From the NCBI RefSeq assembly GCF_000218785.1, contig NZ_AFPO01000020.1, positions 1 to 64,000 on the forward strand: a stretch of DNA of 64,000 nucleotides. Direction: 5' to 3'. The position numbers and the translations under genes were made by a program. The DNA comes from Idiomarina sp. A28L (lineage in GTDB: Bacteria > Pseudomonadota > Gammaproteobacteria > Enterobacterales > Alteromonadaceae). Positions 29,123 through 39,177 of the stretch are shown here, piece by piece (the first letter of the stretch is position 1; every line of letters starts with the position of its first letter). Below the pieces are notes generated by a model. That model was not told the origin of the DNA and searched no databases. It was given only the letters and a program-made list of their open reading frames with translations.

Positions 29123-29150
29123 AAACACCAACCATTGCTGGTTGGTGTTT
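29111..29150 (-). terminator. Terminator of TonB receptor copy 2
   Basis: AAACACCAACC (29123-29133) and GGTTGGTGTTT (29140-29150) form a perfect 11-base-pair stem with a six-base loop. The A-rich run at 29111-29125 supplies the U-tract on the minus strand. Confidence 0.88.
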
Positions 29151-29196
29151 ATATTTCACTCAAAAATGTTAACTAATTCTAGTTACAACTTCTAAC

Positions 29197-32151
29197 TTAG
29201 AAAGAGTAAGACATGTTCAAGAATGCACGGCGGCCCAATAACTCATATTGAGAAGCGAACAGCATAGTGTTACCCGCAGTGTTAACTCGTGAAGGTGAAG
29301 CCTGTGGTGGAAGTCTATCAAATAAGTTCGCAATACCAAAAGTCACATCTAAGTTATCACCAACAGTAGTATTAACTGATGCTGAATGCATGAAATAACG
29401 GCCAGTAGAACCAACTACGCGGTAATCTTCTCCACGGTAAGTAACAATATCACCACGAGTGTATAGGTGATTGTTAGATACGCGATCTACATACTGGATG
29501 TTCCAGTTGAAACTCCAATCATCACGCGTAAGGGTAGTGTTTAAGTTACCTGATTGTTTCGGGTTACCTACACGACCAACGAACTGAATTGGATCGCTGT
29601 CACTGAACTGCTTGAAATAACGCTCAATGGTAGAGGTATGGTTCAAACGCATGCGAACATGACCAACCGGAGTTTCTGTTTGGTAAGTTACAACAAAATC
29701 TGCACCGCGAACACGCTGCTCAGAAGTATTCAAGTAACCACCACGAACGGTTTCAACACCCCAATCGAAGTTATTACCTTCATTACCCGTACGGCGAGTG
29801 ATCTGACGACAGAACGGTTCGTTATCAAAACCTGCTTCACTGAAATAACAGTTAGCAAGTACTGTTCCGCCAGCTACGTTTGAGATTTGGCCACGAATAG
29901 TTACATCGTAATAATCCGCAGAAACGGCAAACGTGCTCTCTGGGCTAGTATAAACCAAACCAATACCTTCAGAAGTTGAAGTTTCGGCTTCTAATTGGCC
30001 TGCACCACCACCAGTGATTGAAGTCATTGAACCACCAACTGCTGCAATGTACGTATCAGGTACGCCAGCCGCTTGACAGTTAGCCTGCAAGATTTCATTA
30101 GTAGACTCAACCCAGTTTACACACGGATCACTAAGCTGCCCTAGGAAACCAGTTTGGCCTTCTAAGAACAATTCGAACAATGCTGGAGCACGGAACGAAG
30201 TACCACGCGATGCACGCATGCGGAAACCGTTACCGATTGTCCAGTTAGCGCTAAGTTTATATGTTTCGCCGCTACCATAGGTGTTTACGTTGGTATAACG
30301 CGCAGAAGCGGTTAAATCTAAAGCTTCCATCAAGTATACATCACGAACTAATGGCGCTTGAATTTCTGCATAAGCTGCAGTAGTCGTAGAACGACCAGCA
30401 GTAATACCTGCAGAACTTAAGCCCCAAGAGTTACCGTTGCGAGTATGGAAACCAGGAGTATCTTGCAGTTCATCAGTTTGATAAGCCACACCTACTGCAG
30501 TTGCCAAAGGACCCGCTGGTAAATCAAGAACATCACCCGTGATATACGCGTCTACTGTATCTTGTTTATAAACGGTTTTACCTTTGTCGTTACCAAAGAT
30601 GAAATCCGCTTGCGCATCGCCATAGTTGGTTCCAGTTAAGTGGCCATCAGTGAACCAGTTTAGCTGTACACATTGCTTCTGTGAGAACTCAGTTACTTCA
30701 CCTGGGCCACAATCACGTAAACCAAGCAATGCTTCATGAGCCATAACCATTGAATCGCGATAAATAATATCTTGCTTGTATTCACCACGGTTTAATGAAC
30801 GCTGCCAAGAAACATCCCAGTTCCAGTAACCTAAGGCACCTTCAAGGCCAAGTACGAAACGGCTGTAATCTACAGTAGTTTCGCTACTAAAGTGATCCGT
30901 TAATGCCACTGGCATTACACCCAATGCAGGGTTGATGGCTTCCCAACCTGGTAACGTATCTACTGGAATGAATGACGCTAAACCAGGGTTAGATGTCCAG
31001 AACTGACGCACTGAATCGATTTCAGTAGTACGTTGACTGTGCATTAATTCAGCGTATGCAGAAACATTGTTGGTAAGATCATAATCAGCTTGCTGATAAA
31101 TAGACCAAACCTCAGACTTTGGAATCATTGTACGGTTTTTATGAAGATCTGAAGAGTTATCGTACCAACCATCAGTTTCAAAGTTATGACCAGCCCAATA
31201 CCAACCATCTGGAGCTTGTGCTAACAGTGGGTTCCCGTATTCATCACCTGATGCAGCATTCGGGAAGCCAAAACCATCGCGATCAAACTGGAAGCGGCCG
31301 CCATTGTTTACCCACAAACCGAAACCATTATCGTTACAATGGAAATCGCCAGTGCGCGGGTCGATTGGATCGCCACGTTCACCAGTTTCGATATCAAATA
31401 AGTAGCGAGTAGGACAACCGAAGTGATCACGATCGCCACGTTTTAGACCAGTGTTTAAGTTGTAATCAGCTACGATGCGGTATGAACCACGATCGAACGC
31501 AGTACCGTAAGTGCCGTTTACACGGAACGTTTCGCCACCTGATTCGAAAGGCTGGCTAGCAGAAACGTTAATGCTCTTATCATCGCCACGTTTAGTGATG
31601 ATGTTGATTACACCGGCTACCGCATCAGAACCGTAAAGTGAAGATGCACCATCTTTCAAGATTTCAACACGCTCAACAGCCGAAACTGGCAGCGAGTTCA
31701 TATCAAATGCTGATACCTGACCACGAGTACCTGCAGGCCCTGCACGGCGACCATTTAAAAGTACTAATGTACGGTTAGCACCTAAACCACGCATTGAAAT
31801 TGATTCGGCGCCTGCACCACCTGAGGTTACGAAACCTACAGAGTATGCAGAAATAAGCTGATCTGAACCTGATGCGATAGTAGAGGTACGCAACAATTCA
31901 CCCAGCGTGTTCAAGCCCTGCTCGCTTGCGATTTCGGTGCTGATGATATCGATTGGCGTAGCGCTATCTAAACCATCAGTACGGATACGTGAACCAACAA
32001 CTTGAATTCGCTCTGGGCGTTCGCTTCGAGCTTCTTCTTCTTCGTCGTTTTCTTCTTGGGCGTTAACGCCCCCCGCAAATGCTAACGATGACGCTGCACC
32101 AAATGCTAACGCCAAACGGATAGATTTGCTTAGTTTGCTGTTTGTATACAT
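29197..32151 (-). CDS. TonB-dependent outer-membrane receptor, copy 2
   Basis: From ATG 32151 (GGGAGAG upstream) this is a 984-residue receptor with the same plan as copy 1: signal peptide ending GGVNA, acidic linker, RIQVVGSRIRTDGLDS, plug and barrel ending NMSYSF. The signal, plug and barrel C-terminus are nearly colinear with copy 1. The extracellular-loop regions, such as the stretches after FRVNGTYGT and before SYNLNT-like strands, differ strongly. This points to tandem duplication followed by change in ligand binding. The copies have separate terminators and probably separate promoters. Confidence 0.93.
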   Translation of the reverse strand: MYTNSKLSKSIRLALAFGAASSLAFAGGVNAQEENDEEEEARSERPERIQVVGSRIRTDGLDSATPIDIISTEIASEQGLNTLGELLRTSTIASGSDQLISAYSVGFVTSGGAGAESISMRGLGANRTLVLLNGRRAGPAGTRGQVSAFDMNSLPVSAVERVEILKDGASSLYGSDAVAGVINIITKRGDDKSINVSASQPFESGGETFRVNGTYGTAFDRGSYRIVADYNLNTGLKRGDRDHFGCPTRYLFDIETGERGDPIDPRTGDFHCNDNGFGLWVNNGGRFQFDRDGFGFPNAASGDEYGNPLLAQAPDGWYWAGHNFETDGWYDNSSDLHKNRTMIPKSEVWSIYQQADYDLTNNVSAYAELMHSQRTTEIDSVRQFWTSNPGLASFIPVDTLPGWEAINPALGVMPVALTDHFSSETTVDYSRFVLGLEGALGYWNWDVSWQRSLNRGEYKQDIIYRDSMVMAHEALLGLRDCGPGEVTEFSQKQCVQLNWFTDGHLTGTNYGDAQADFIFGNDKGKTVYKQDTVDAYITGDVLDLPAGPLATAVGVAYQTDELQDTPGFHTRNGNSWGLSSAGITAGRSTTTAAYAEIQAPLVRDVYLMEALDLTASARYTNVNTYGSGETYKLSANWTIGNGFRMRASRGTSFRAPALFELFLEGQTGFLGQLSDPCVNWVESTNEILQANCQAAGVPDTYIAAVGGSMTSITGGGAGQLEAETSTSEGIGLVYTSPESTFAVSADYYDVTIRGQISNVAGGTVLANCYFSEAGFDNEPFCRQITRRTGNEGNNFDWGVETVRGGYLNTSEQRVRGADFVVTYQTETPVGHVRMRLNHTSTIERYFKQFSDSDPIQFVGRVGNPKQSGNLNTTLTRDDWSFNWNIQYVDRVSNNHLYTRGDIVTYRGEDYRVVGSTGRYFMHSASVNTTVGDNLDVTFGIANLFDRLPPQASPSRVNTAGNTMLFASQYELLGRRAFLNMSYSF

Positions 32152-32327
32152 GTAGAGCTCTCCCTGGATCACTCTTAGTGACTTTAGATTTATTATTATG
32201 TGGCTCTTTAGGGCTACCACTGCTCCCATTCAATCAGAGCAAGGGGTAAACCCCTACTCTAAGCTCAGCAAGAATAAATCGAAACTAAACATAAAATCAA
32301 CGTCTTTGTTAAAAAACTTAACATTAA

Positions 32328-34697
32328 CTACGCGATTGGTTTCGGTTCCTTCTTCGGTCCTACCTTAAATAAACACGCAAGCGCTGGTATAAGAATCAAT
32401 GCACCTAACATATTCCAAATAAACATAAAGGTTAGTAATAAACCCATATCCGCTTGGAACTTGATGGGCGACCAAATCCACGTTGCCACACCAATCGCTA
32501 ACGTTAATCCAGTAAAGCCAACTGCTTTACCTGTTTTAGAAAGAGCGAATAGGTAGCTTTCCGTTAGGCCTTCGCCTCTATTTAGGGCTTCGCGCATCTT
32601 ACTGTATATATAGATACCGTAATCGACGCCGATACCGACCCCGAGTGCGATAACCGGCAACGTAGCAACCTTAACCCCTATTCCCAGCATCGACATTAAC
32701 GCTTGGCTCATAATAGTGGTAAACATCAAAGGTAATACGATGCAGAGCACTGTGCGAATACTCCGGAAAGTAATAAAACAAAGTACAATAACAACACCGT
32801 ACACCCACACCAGCATGCGGAATTGAGCATCATCAATTACTTTGTTAGTAGCAGCTTCAATACCGGAATTGCCCGCCGCTAAAAGAAAGTTTACTGATTC
32901 TGTAGGGTATTGCTCCGAAAAGCCCCGCACCTCATCAACAACACGATTCAATGTATCGGCTTTGTGATCGTTCAAATAAATAATGATTGGCGCCATACTA
33001 CAATCGTTATTTATCAGGCCACTTGGCGCTTGCGAAATTGAAGCGTTAACAATGAAGTTATCGCGGTTCACACTCGACCACTTCAAGTTACCTTCATTAG
33101 TTCCAGCCATACCTAGCTTAGAAACATAAACAATAGAGCGAACCGCCTGTACGCCTGGCACATTCTCCATGTGCCATTGGAACCGATCGATAAGTGCTAA
33201 ATTTTCATAAGCAATACATTCGCCTGGCGCTGTTTCTGCCATGACCACGAAGATATCCGTACTCGCACTGTAGTTAGCAACTTGGAAGGCGTTATCAAGG
33301 TTATAACGTGAATCAGCACGCAACTCTGGCGCACCACTATCCAAATCACCAATTTGCAGGTTCTGCGCTTGATAAATACCCCATACACTCATTAGTACGG
33401 CAATACTCACCGCAGGAATAGCCCATTTGCGTTGAGTGAAACGATCAAAGAGTTGGAATACAGGATGGTTTTTACCTTGCACCTTCTTCATATAGGCAAC
33501 ACCACCTTTACTCACTCCCAAATACGAAGTAAGAATCGGTAGTAAGCCCAAATTGGTAAGCACAATAACGGCAACACCAATACTCGCCGCAATCGCGAGC
33601 TCTTTGATTACCGCAATATCGATTACCATCAATGTGGTAAAGCCAACGGCATCAGATACCAGCGCTGTTAAGCCGGCAACATACAAACCGCGGAAAGCAA
33701 AGCGAGAGGCATCAACTTTATTAGCACCATCAGCGTGATTCCCAATTACCGCATTGATGATTTGCACACCATGGCTTACGCCAATTGCGAACACTAAAAA
33801 TGGCACAAGCATTGAATAAGGGTTTATACCGCTGCCAATAAGCTTGATGATGCCGAGCTGCCAAATTACCGCGATTCCCGAACACAACAACACAACGGCG
33901 GAACTACGAATACAGCGGCTGTACCAGAACAGCATGCCGAAGGTGATAATCATGGCAATAATAAAGAACACGCCAACGAGCAACGCGCCATCAATTAAAT
34001 CACCCACTACTTTCGCAAAACCAACGATTTGAATATTAATATTCTCAGATTCAAACTGGCTGCGAATTTCGCTTTCTAGGCGCTGTGAAAATTCATGGTA
34101 ATCGAGTGCCTCACCCGTTTCCGGATCGATTTCGTTTAACGGCACATAGATAAGTGCAGAGCGGAAATTGTTCGCAACTAAATCGCCTACTGTGCCCGAA
34201 CGCAATATATTTTGCCGCAGTTGCGCTAATGATTCTTCAGTGCCATCGTAGTTTTGTGGAATAACCGGGCCACCCACAAAGCCATCTTCCGTTACTTCCG
34301 ACCAACGTACGTTTGGTGTCCAAATGGAGCGCATACCCGAACGGTTAACACCATTCAGAAAAGAAACTTCATCGGTTACGCGACGAAGCAAATCTTGGTA
34401 TTCAGGGTCGAATATATCGCCATCAGTTGTTTCTACTGAAATACGGATGGCATTCCCCATAACAGAGAGATCATCGCCATATTTGAAATAGTTCTGCACA
34501 AATTCATGGTTTGCGGGAATCATTTTTTGCAGGCTTGCATCTGGGCGTACCTGCGAAGCGTGATATAACAAGAACGCCGTTAAGGCTGCAAATACCAGTA
34601 CCCAAAACATGCGATAACGAAATAGCATATTCTCGGCGAATGAAGCTTTCCCATGCGCTTCCGCATTAATTGCGTTTGCTTTATTTGAATCTTGCAT
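32328..34697 (-). CDS. RND-superfamily (MMPL-type) exporter
   Basis: This 789-residue inner-membrane protein has the two-fold RND layout: TM1 (VLVFAALTAFLLYH), a periplasmic loop, five TMs (from ALLVGVFFIIAMIITFGML), then a second periplasmic loop and a second TM bundle. The conserved ALGVGIGVDYGIYIYSKM and FAIGVSHGVQIINAV elements carry the motifs of the proton-relay helices. It belongs to the COG1033 group of predicted exporters related to hopanoid and lipid transporters. It begins 15 bases after the YCF48-like gene, and the DUF1329 gene is divergent. The trio recurs in bacteria that handle hydrophobic compounds. Substrate unknown. Confidence 0.88.
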   Translation of the reverse strand: MQDSNKANAINAEAHGKASFAENMLFRYRMFWVLVFAALTAFLLYHASQVRPDASLQKMIPANHEFVQNYFKYGDDLSVMGNAIRISVETTDGDIFDPEYQDLLRRVTDEVSFLNGVNRSGMRSIWTPNVRWSEVTEDGFVGGPVIPQNYDGTEESLAQLRQNILRSGTVGDLVANNFRSALIYVPLNEIDPETGEALDYHEFSQRLESEIRSQFESENINIQIVGFAKVVGDLIDGALLVGVFFIIAMIITFGMLFWYSRCIRSSAVVLLCSGIAVIWQLGIIKLIGSGINPYSMLVPFLVFAIGVSHGVQIINAVIGNHADGANKVDASRFAFRGLYVAGLTALVSDAVGFTTLMVIDIAVIKELAIAASIGVAVIVLTNLGLLPILTSYLGVSKGGVAYMKKVQGKNHPVFQLFDRFTQRKWAIPAVSIAVLMSVWGIYQAQNLQIGDLDSGAPELRADSRYNLDNAFQVANYSASTDIFVVMAETAPGECIAYENLALIDRFQWHMENVPGVQAVRSIVYVSKLGMAGTNEGNLKWSSVNRDNFIVNASISQAPSGLINNDCSMAPIIIYLNDHKADTLNRVVDEVRGFSEQYPTESVNFLLAAGNSGIEAATNKVIDDAQFRMLVWVYGVVIVLCFITFRSIRTVLCIVLPLMFTTIMSQALMSMLGIGVKVATLPVIALGVGIGVDYGIYIYSKMREALNRGEGLTESYLFALSKTGKAVGFTGLTLAIGVATWIWSPIKFQADMGLLLTFMFIWNMLGALILIPALACLFKVGPKKEPKPIA

Positions 34698-34712
34698 GTG
34701 TATCCTATCTCC

Positions 34713-35846
34713 TTATTGGCTTGCCGCTGGAAGCGCAAAAGTTTGCAGGCCAGCCCGGCCCAATAAAATCACTTCACTACCGATCCCTTGCTGAATATCG
34801 CTAATCGGCGAGCCAGATGGGTGGCTAAAGAGGCTAACTTGCATAGTATCAGGCTCAATAACTATCATCACACCAGCATGCCCCACTAAAACAATACGCC
34901 CATCGCTCAATGCTAAACCGCCATTTAAGTTGTAGCGGGTATCAACATCAATGGCATCAAAACTGTAACCATCTTCAGAAACGAATACATTGCCGCGGAG
35001 GCCATACAGCCAAAGCCTACCTGAATCATCAAATAAGGCGCCGAATAAAGAGCCATGGTACGGAGAATCAATCATTTCGAAACTCTCACCCATATCATCA
35101 CTGCGGGCTAACAAACCAGCCTCACCAATCAGAATCAGGCTTTGCTCTGGCCCTTCCACTAATTTATTGATGTGGTAGCCAATCACGTTATCAATCACAT
35201 CGTTCACTACATTCCAAGTTTGGCCGCCATCGGTAGTACGAATAATGGTGCCATAAGCTCCAACAGCTAAACCCACCTCCCGGTTAAAGAAATGCACATC
35301 CAAAAACGGTTTAGTTGGGCCCACTTCGTATTGAATTTCAGCGCCGCCCATTTGAAATGAAAGTTCATCTAATGCAAATTCAAGTTCTTCGGCTTCATAT
35401 TCATCTTCTGCATTTTCTATAGCGGCAATGAGCTCTTCTTCTTTCTCTTGCAACCAAGCAAATTCAAGTTCCAGTAATTGATGGCCATCCATTATCAATA
35501 CCCACTCTTTACCGCCGTCAGTACTCTGTAAAAGTGCGCCTTGGTGGCCTGCAGCCCACATATGTTGCTCGTCAACAACAGAAACTGAGGTAAGCAAAAC
35601 ACTTGTTGGCACGCTACTTTGCTGCCAATCTGTGTTACCGGAACCCGTTAAAATAGTGCCGTAATCACCCACCACCACAAAGTTTTGCCCGAATTTTTCA
35701 GCGCCAACAAGTAAACCTTGTGTTGCTCGGGGCGCAATTGGCGAAGGGGTAAATAGCGGATCGTAGGTTTCGGCAACCACCGGCTGGCTCAGCACAGCCC
35801 CTGTCAACAGGGCTGAAACCATACCTGCTAAAGCAATCCGTTTCAT
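34713..35846 (-). CDS. Secreted YCF48/BNR-type beta-propeller protein
   Basis: This 377-residue protein has a Sec signal peptide (MKRIALAGMVSALLTGAVLS, cleavage near VVA-ET) and repeated propeller blades with SxDGGKEWV, TTDGGQTWN and RSDDMGESF signatures. These are the Asp-box pattern of YCF48/HCF136-like proteins. An acidic helical insertion rich in Glu (about residues 128-160) interrupts the blades. No photosystem exists here. In non-photosynthetic bacteria such proteins accompany MMPL exporters and DUF1329 proteins. It is the first gene of the operon with the exporter and probably its periplasmic partner. Confidence 0.85.
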   Translation of the reverse strand: MKRIALAGMVSALLTGAVLSQPVVAETYDPLFTPSPIAPRATQGLLVGAEKFGQNFVVVGDYGTILTGSGNTDWQQSSVPTSVLLTSVSVVDEQHMWAAGHQGALLQSTDGGKEWVLIMDGHQLLELEFAWLQEKEEELIAAIENAEDEYEAEELEFALDELSFQMGGAEIQYEVGPTKPFLDVHFFNREVGLAVGAYGTIIRTTDGGQTWNVVNDVIDNVIGYHINKLVEGPEQSLILIGEAGLLARSDDMGESFEMIDSPYHGSLFGALFDDSGRLWLYGLRGNVFVSEDGYSFDAIDVDTRYNLNGGLALSDGRIVLVGHAGVMIVIEPDTMQVSLFSHPSGSPISDIQQGIGSEVILLGRAGLQTFALPAASQ

Positions 35847-36071
35847 AATTTGGGTACTCCAGATGTCATCACAGATTCAATTTGATCTGATTAAATTTAT
35901 TCTCGTACCTGATTGTATAGTCTAACGGGCGTTTGAAAACCCCCGAATTGAAATTTTCTTGTATTTTATTTTGTTGAAAATTGGTGTAGCTTACATAACT
36001 AACCCCATCCGGATCGTTCCGGACTGGTGTTCCAATAAAAAAGAACGCACAGGAACTTAAGGACAACGACA

Positions 36072-37424
36072 ATGAAAAAAATCATGCTTACTGCTGGGGT
36101 CATGGCGCTATCGCTAGTCTCGGCTGGCGTCAACGCAGCAGTTTCAGAAGAAAATGCCGCACGTTTGGCGCAAGACTTGACTCCGTTAGGCGCTGAGCGT
36201 GCTGGAAACGCCGACGGTTCGATCCCTGAATGGACTGGCGGTTTCTCTAAGCCAGGTGAAGATGTTCATCGCCCGCAGAACCCATTTGCAGATGATGAAC
36301 CGTTATATACCATCACGCACGCAAACCTAGATGAGCACCGGGAGCGTTTAAGCCCAGGGCAAATCGCTATGTTTGGTCGTTACGATACGTATAAAATGCA
36401 TATCTACCAAACTCGTCGAACGGCTGCTTACCCGCAAGATATTTACGATATCGTAAAAGCAAATGCGGAGAATGCATCATTAGTTCAAGGCGGTAATGGC
36501 CTTGAGGGCTTCAGTGGTTATGTTCCGTTTCCTGTGCCGAACGATGGCTTAGAAGTTATTTGGAACCACCTTACTCGTTACCGCGGTGGTGCAGTGCAGC
36601 GTACTGTTGGCCAGTTCCCAGTTCAGGCTAACGGTAATTACGAAATGGTTCGTTTGCGTGAACAGCTGGTATGGCCTGAGCACTTACAGGGCGGGCGAGA
36701 TGAACGTGCCGACGACAACATCCTGTTTTACTTCCTACAAGAAGTATTAGCACCAGCTCGTTTAACCGGAACTGTATTGTTAGTACACGATACAATTAAC
36801 CAAGCGAAAGAAAGCCGCCGTGCGTGGTTGTATAATGCTGGGCAACGCCGTGTGCGCCGTGCTCCTAACGTAGCTTACGATGGCCCGGGTACTGCATCAG
36901 ATGGTTTGCGTACCTCTGATGGCTTGGATATGTTCAACGGTGCACCTGATAAGTACGATTGGAAGCTTGTTGGTAAGAAAGAAATGTATATTCCTTACAA
37001 CAACTTCAAACTCTTAGATGAGAATTTACGCTACTCTGAAATTTTGCAACCTGGCCACATGAACCAAGATCATGTTCGCTATGAACTACACCGTGTGTGG
37101 GTTGTGGAGGCATCAGTTAAAGATGGGGAGCGACATATTTATGCTCAGCGTAACTTCTTTATCGATGAAGATACTTGGACAGCATCAGTTATCGACCACT
37201 ACGATGGCCGTGGCGAATTGTGGCGTGTAGGTGAAGCTTACAACGTGCAATACTACGGTAACGATGTTCCGTGGATGGCCGCTGAAGCGCTTTACGACTT
37301 AAACAACGGCCGTTATCTAGTGCTAGGTTTAGGAAACGAAGAAGGCGATTTCATGGATTTTGAAATCGAGCCAAGCCGTCAGGATTTCACCCAACAGGCA
37401 CTTCGCCGAATGGGTATTCGTTAA
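36072..37424 (+). CDS. Secreted DUF1329 protein
   Basis: This 450-residue protein has a signal peptide (MKKIMLTAGVMALSLVSAG, cleavage after NA-A) and then the DUF1329 domain throughout. Characteristic elements are TPLGAERAGNADGSIPEWTGG, FGRYDTYKMHIYQTRR and RRVRRAPNVAYDGP. DUF1329 has a LolB-like fold and is thought to bind lipids or other hydrophobic ligands in the periplasm. AAGGA precedes the ATG and a strong terminator follows. The gene is divergent from the YCF48-exporter operon over a 225-base spacer. The DUF1302 partner often seen in such clusters is not in this window. Confidence 0.92.
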   Translation: MKKIMLTAGVMALSLVSAGVNAAVSEENAARLAQDLTPLGAERAGNADGSIPEWTGGFSKPGEDVHRPQNPFADDEPLYTITHANLDEHRERLSPGQIAMFGRYDTYKMHIYQTRRTAAYPQDIYDIVKANAENASLVQGGNGLEGFSGYVPFPVPNDGLEVIWNHLTRYRGGAVQRTVGQFPVQANGNYEMVRLREQLVWPEHLQGGRDERADDNILFYFLQEVLAPARLTGTVLLVHDTINQAKESRRAWLYNAGQRRVRRAPNVAYDGPGTASDGLRTSDGLDMFNGAPDKYDWKLVGKKEMYIPYNNFKLLDENLRYSEILQPGHMNQDHVRYELHRVWVVEASVKDGERHIYAQRNFFIDEDTWTASVIDHYDGRGELWRVGEAYNVQYYGNDVPWMAAEALYDLNNGRYLVLGLGNEEGDFMDFEIEPSRQDFTQQALRRMGIR

Positions 37425-37460
37425 TTCAGTAATGTTGAATTAATCTGAAATCTATAACCG

Positions 37461-37494
37461 AAAAAGGCTGAGTTGAAAAACTCAGCCTTTTTTA
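37461..37494 (+). terminator. Terminator of the DUF1329 gene
   Basis: AAAGGCTGAG (37463-37472) pairs with CTCAGCCTTT (37481-37490) around an eight-base loop, followed by TTTT. The A-run on the left lets it also serve the convergent gene at 37532. Confidence 0.88.
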
Positions 37495-37531
37495 ATGTTT
37501 ACTTTTTAGAAATTTGAAAAACGTTTCGGTA

Positions 37532-38404
37532 TTACTTGGTTTGAAAACGCGTAATCAAGCTCGATGTATCATAGCGGCTACCGCCATTTACCTGCACATC
37601 AGCATAAAACTGATCAATCAGCGCAGTAACCGGCAAGCGAGAACCATTTTTATTCGCTTCTTTCAGCGCAATCTGCAAATCTTTTCGCATCCAATCAACC
37701 GCGAAACCGAAATCAAACTCACCTTCCCACATGGTTTTGGAGCGGTTCTCCATTTGCCAGCTCCCTGCAGAGCCTTTGCTAATAGCCGCAACAAGCTTTT
37801 CTTGATCGAGCCCTGCATTTTTAGCAAATTGTAAGCCCTCGGCTAAACCCTGAACCACACCCGCGATACATATCTGATTTACCATCTTGGCAAGTTGTCC
37901 AGAGCCTACCGGGCCCTGCAAACCAACGTGGCGCGAATAGGTTTCTAGCATCGCCGATATCTGCAATAAATCGCTCGCTTCACCACCTAACATAACCGTT
38001 AATTGGCCGTTATCGGCCCCAGCTTGGCCACCAGATACTGGCGCATCTAAGAACGCCACACTATGTTTAGCCGCAGCCTCGGCAAGTTCCCGAGCTAAAT
38101 CGGCAGAAGCCGTTGTATGATCTACTAGAATGGTGCCGGCCGACATACCCGCTAAAGCGCCGCTATCGCCGTACACAACACTACGAACATCAGAATCATT
38201 GCCCACACACACAAATACTACTTCGGCACCTTTAGCAGCCGCTGCGGGGGTTTCTGCTACACGCCCAGAAAATTCTTTTTGCCACTTTTCAGCTTTTGCA
38301 AATGTACGGTTATAAACACACACATCATAGCCAGCCCGCTGTAAATGGCCCGCCATGGGGTAGCCCATTACACCAAGCCCAATAAACGCTACTGAAGTTG
38401 TCAT
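37532..38404 (-). CDS. Beta-hydroxyacid dehydrogenase family oxidoreductase
   Basis: This 290-residue protein belongs to the 3-hydroxyisobutyrate/tartronate semialdehyde reductase family. It has the Rossmann motif FIGLGVMGYPMAGHL at the N-terminus, the substrate-binding DAPVSGGQAGADNGQLTVM, and the catalytic Lys in GQLAKMVNQI near residue 170. The exact substrate cannot be fixed from sequence; no valine-degradation or glyoxylate genes lie next to it. Its start overlaps the cmoM stop by four bases (ATGA), so it is co-translated with a tRNA-modification gene, an odd pairing probably of convenience. Confidence 0.88.
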   Translation of the reverse strand: MTTSVAFIGLGVMGYPMAGHLQRAGYDVCVYNRTFAKAEKWQKEFSGRVAETPAAAAKGAEVVFVCVGNDSDVRSVVYGDSGALAGMSAGTILVDHTTASADLARELAEAAAKHSVAFLDAPVSGGQAGADNGQLTVMLGGEASDLLQISAMLETYSRHVGLQGPVGSGQLAKMVNQICIAGVVQGLAEGLQFAKNAGLDQEKLVAAISKGSAGSWQMENRSKTMWEGEFDFGFAVDWMRKDLQIALKEANKNGSRLPVTALIDQFYADVQVNGGSRYDTSSLITRFQTK

Positions 38405-39177
38405 GTTCTATCCTTTTTTAATAATAAATGTTGGTATCGGCCTAACTGCCGATAGGGATTCTGATTACGATATTGCAACTCGAGTGCAAGCAATTGCTCA
38501 GCGTTATAATCTGGTTTACGCATGTAATCATGAAAACAACGAACACCGGAATGAGTAACCAGCGTTACTGGAAATTGCCCTAGCCTTGCTATTACATTTT
38601 CTGGTTTTAGCGGATAATTCGGGCTAAACCGTACTTTCTTTTTAACTTGCAAACCCGCATTAACGTAATCAAAGTTGCCATAAATCATATTTGCCATGAG
38701 CTTGGCATCGAGGTTATAAAACATCAATGATAACCAACCTCCAGGCTTTACGCGCTCGATTAAAGGGGTTAACGCTGCGTACGGATCTGCCAGCCACTCT
38801 AATACTGCGTGGCAAAGCACCACATCAAACTGTTCATTACCAATAACATCATCGAGTTTCTGTAAGCTTGATTGTAAGTAACGGTAATGCTGAGAAATTC
38901 CTTGTTTGCTGTGTTCTTCTTCTGCGCCAACAACCATTTCAGCGGCGATATCAGTATGGGTAACTTGATATCCGGCTTTAGCAAACTGGCTATTTATTTG
39001 CCCTAAACCACCGCCTACATCAATACAGGTAAGCGCTTCAGCTCCGTTTTCGGGCTGTGATTGCCATAGGAACGATAAATCAGCCGAAAGCACAGCTTCG
39101 CGTATCTGCCCTTTTTCGGTTTGATAAATATTTTTATTAAAGCGTTTCACATCGCTCTCAAAAGCGCGATCAACCAT
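38401..39177 (-). CDS. cmoM: tRNA 5-carboxymethoxyuridine methyltransferase
   Basis: CmoM (formerly SmtA) methylates cmo5U34 to its methyl ester in several tRNAs, broadening wobble decoding. The 258-residue protein shows FNKNIYQTEKGQIREAVL at the N-terminus, SAM motif I CIDVGGGLGQINSQFA, the HAVLEWLADP motif, and the family-specific MFYNLDAKLMANMIYGNFDY and GVRCFHDYMR. These match E. coli CmoM closely. Stop and start overlap with the downstream dehydrogenase. Confidence 0.93.
   Translation of the reverse strand: MVDRAFESDVKRFNKNIYQTEKGQIREAVLSADLSFLWQSQPENGAEALTCIDVGGGLGQINSQFAKAGYQVTHTDIAAEMVVGAEEEHSKQGISQHYRYLQSSLQKLDDVIGNEQFDVVLCHAVLEWLADPYAALTPLIERVKPGGWLSLMFYNLDAKLMANMIYGNFDYVNAGLQVKKKVRFSPNYPLKPENVIARLGQFPVTLVTHSGVRCFHDYMRKPDYNAEQLLALELQYRNQNPYRQLGRYQHLLLKKDRT

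Noticed and set aside
32166-32171. TGATCC on the minus strand before TonB receptor copy 2
   Set aside because: It lies only about 15 bases ahead of the start codon, next to the ribosome site, leaving no room for a -10 element and transcript start.
32242-32255. AGGGGTAAACCCCT hairpin between the exporter and TonB receptor copy 2 as a terminator
   Set aside because: The stem is short and no U-tract follows on either strand.
35869-36072. A 67-codon minus-strand frame in the spacer between the YCF48 and DUF1329 genes
   Set aside because: It covers the promoter region of the DUF1329 gene, lacks a ribosome site and has no clear signal or domain.
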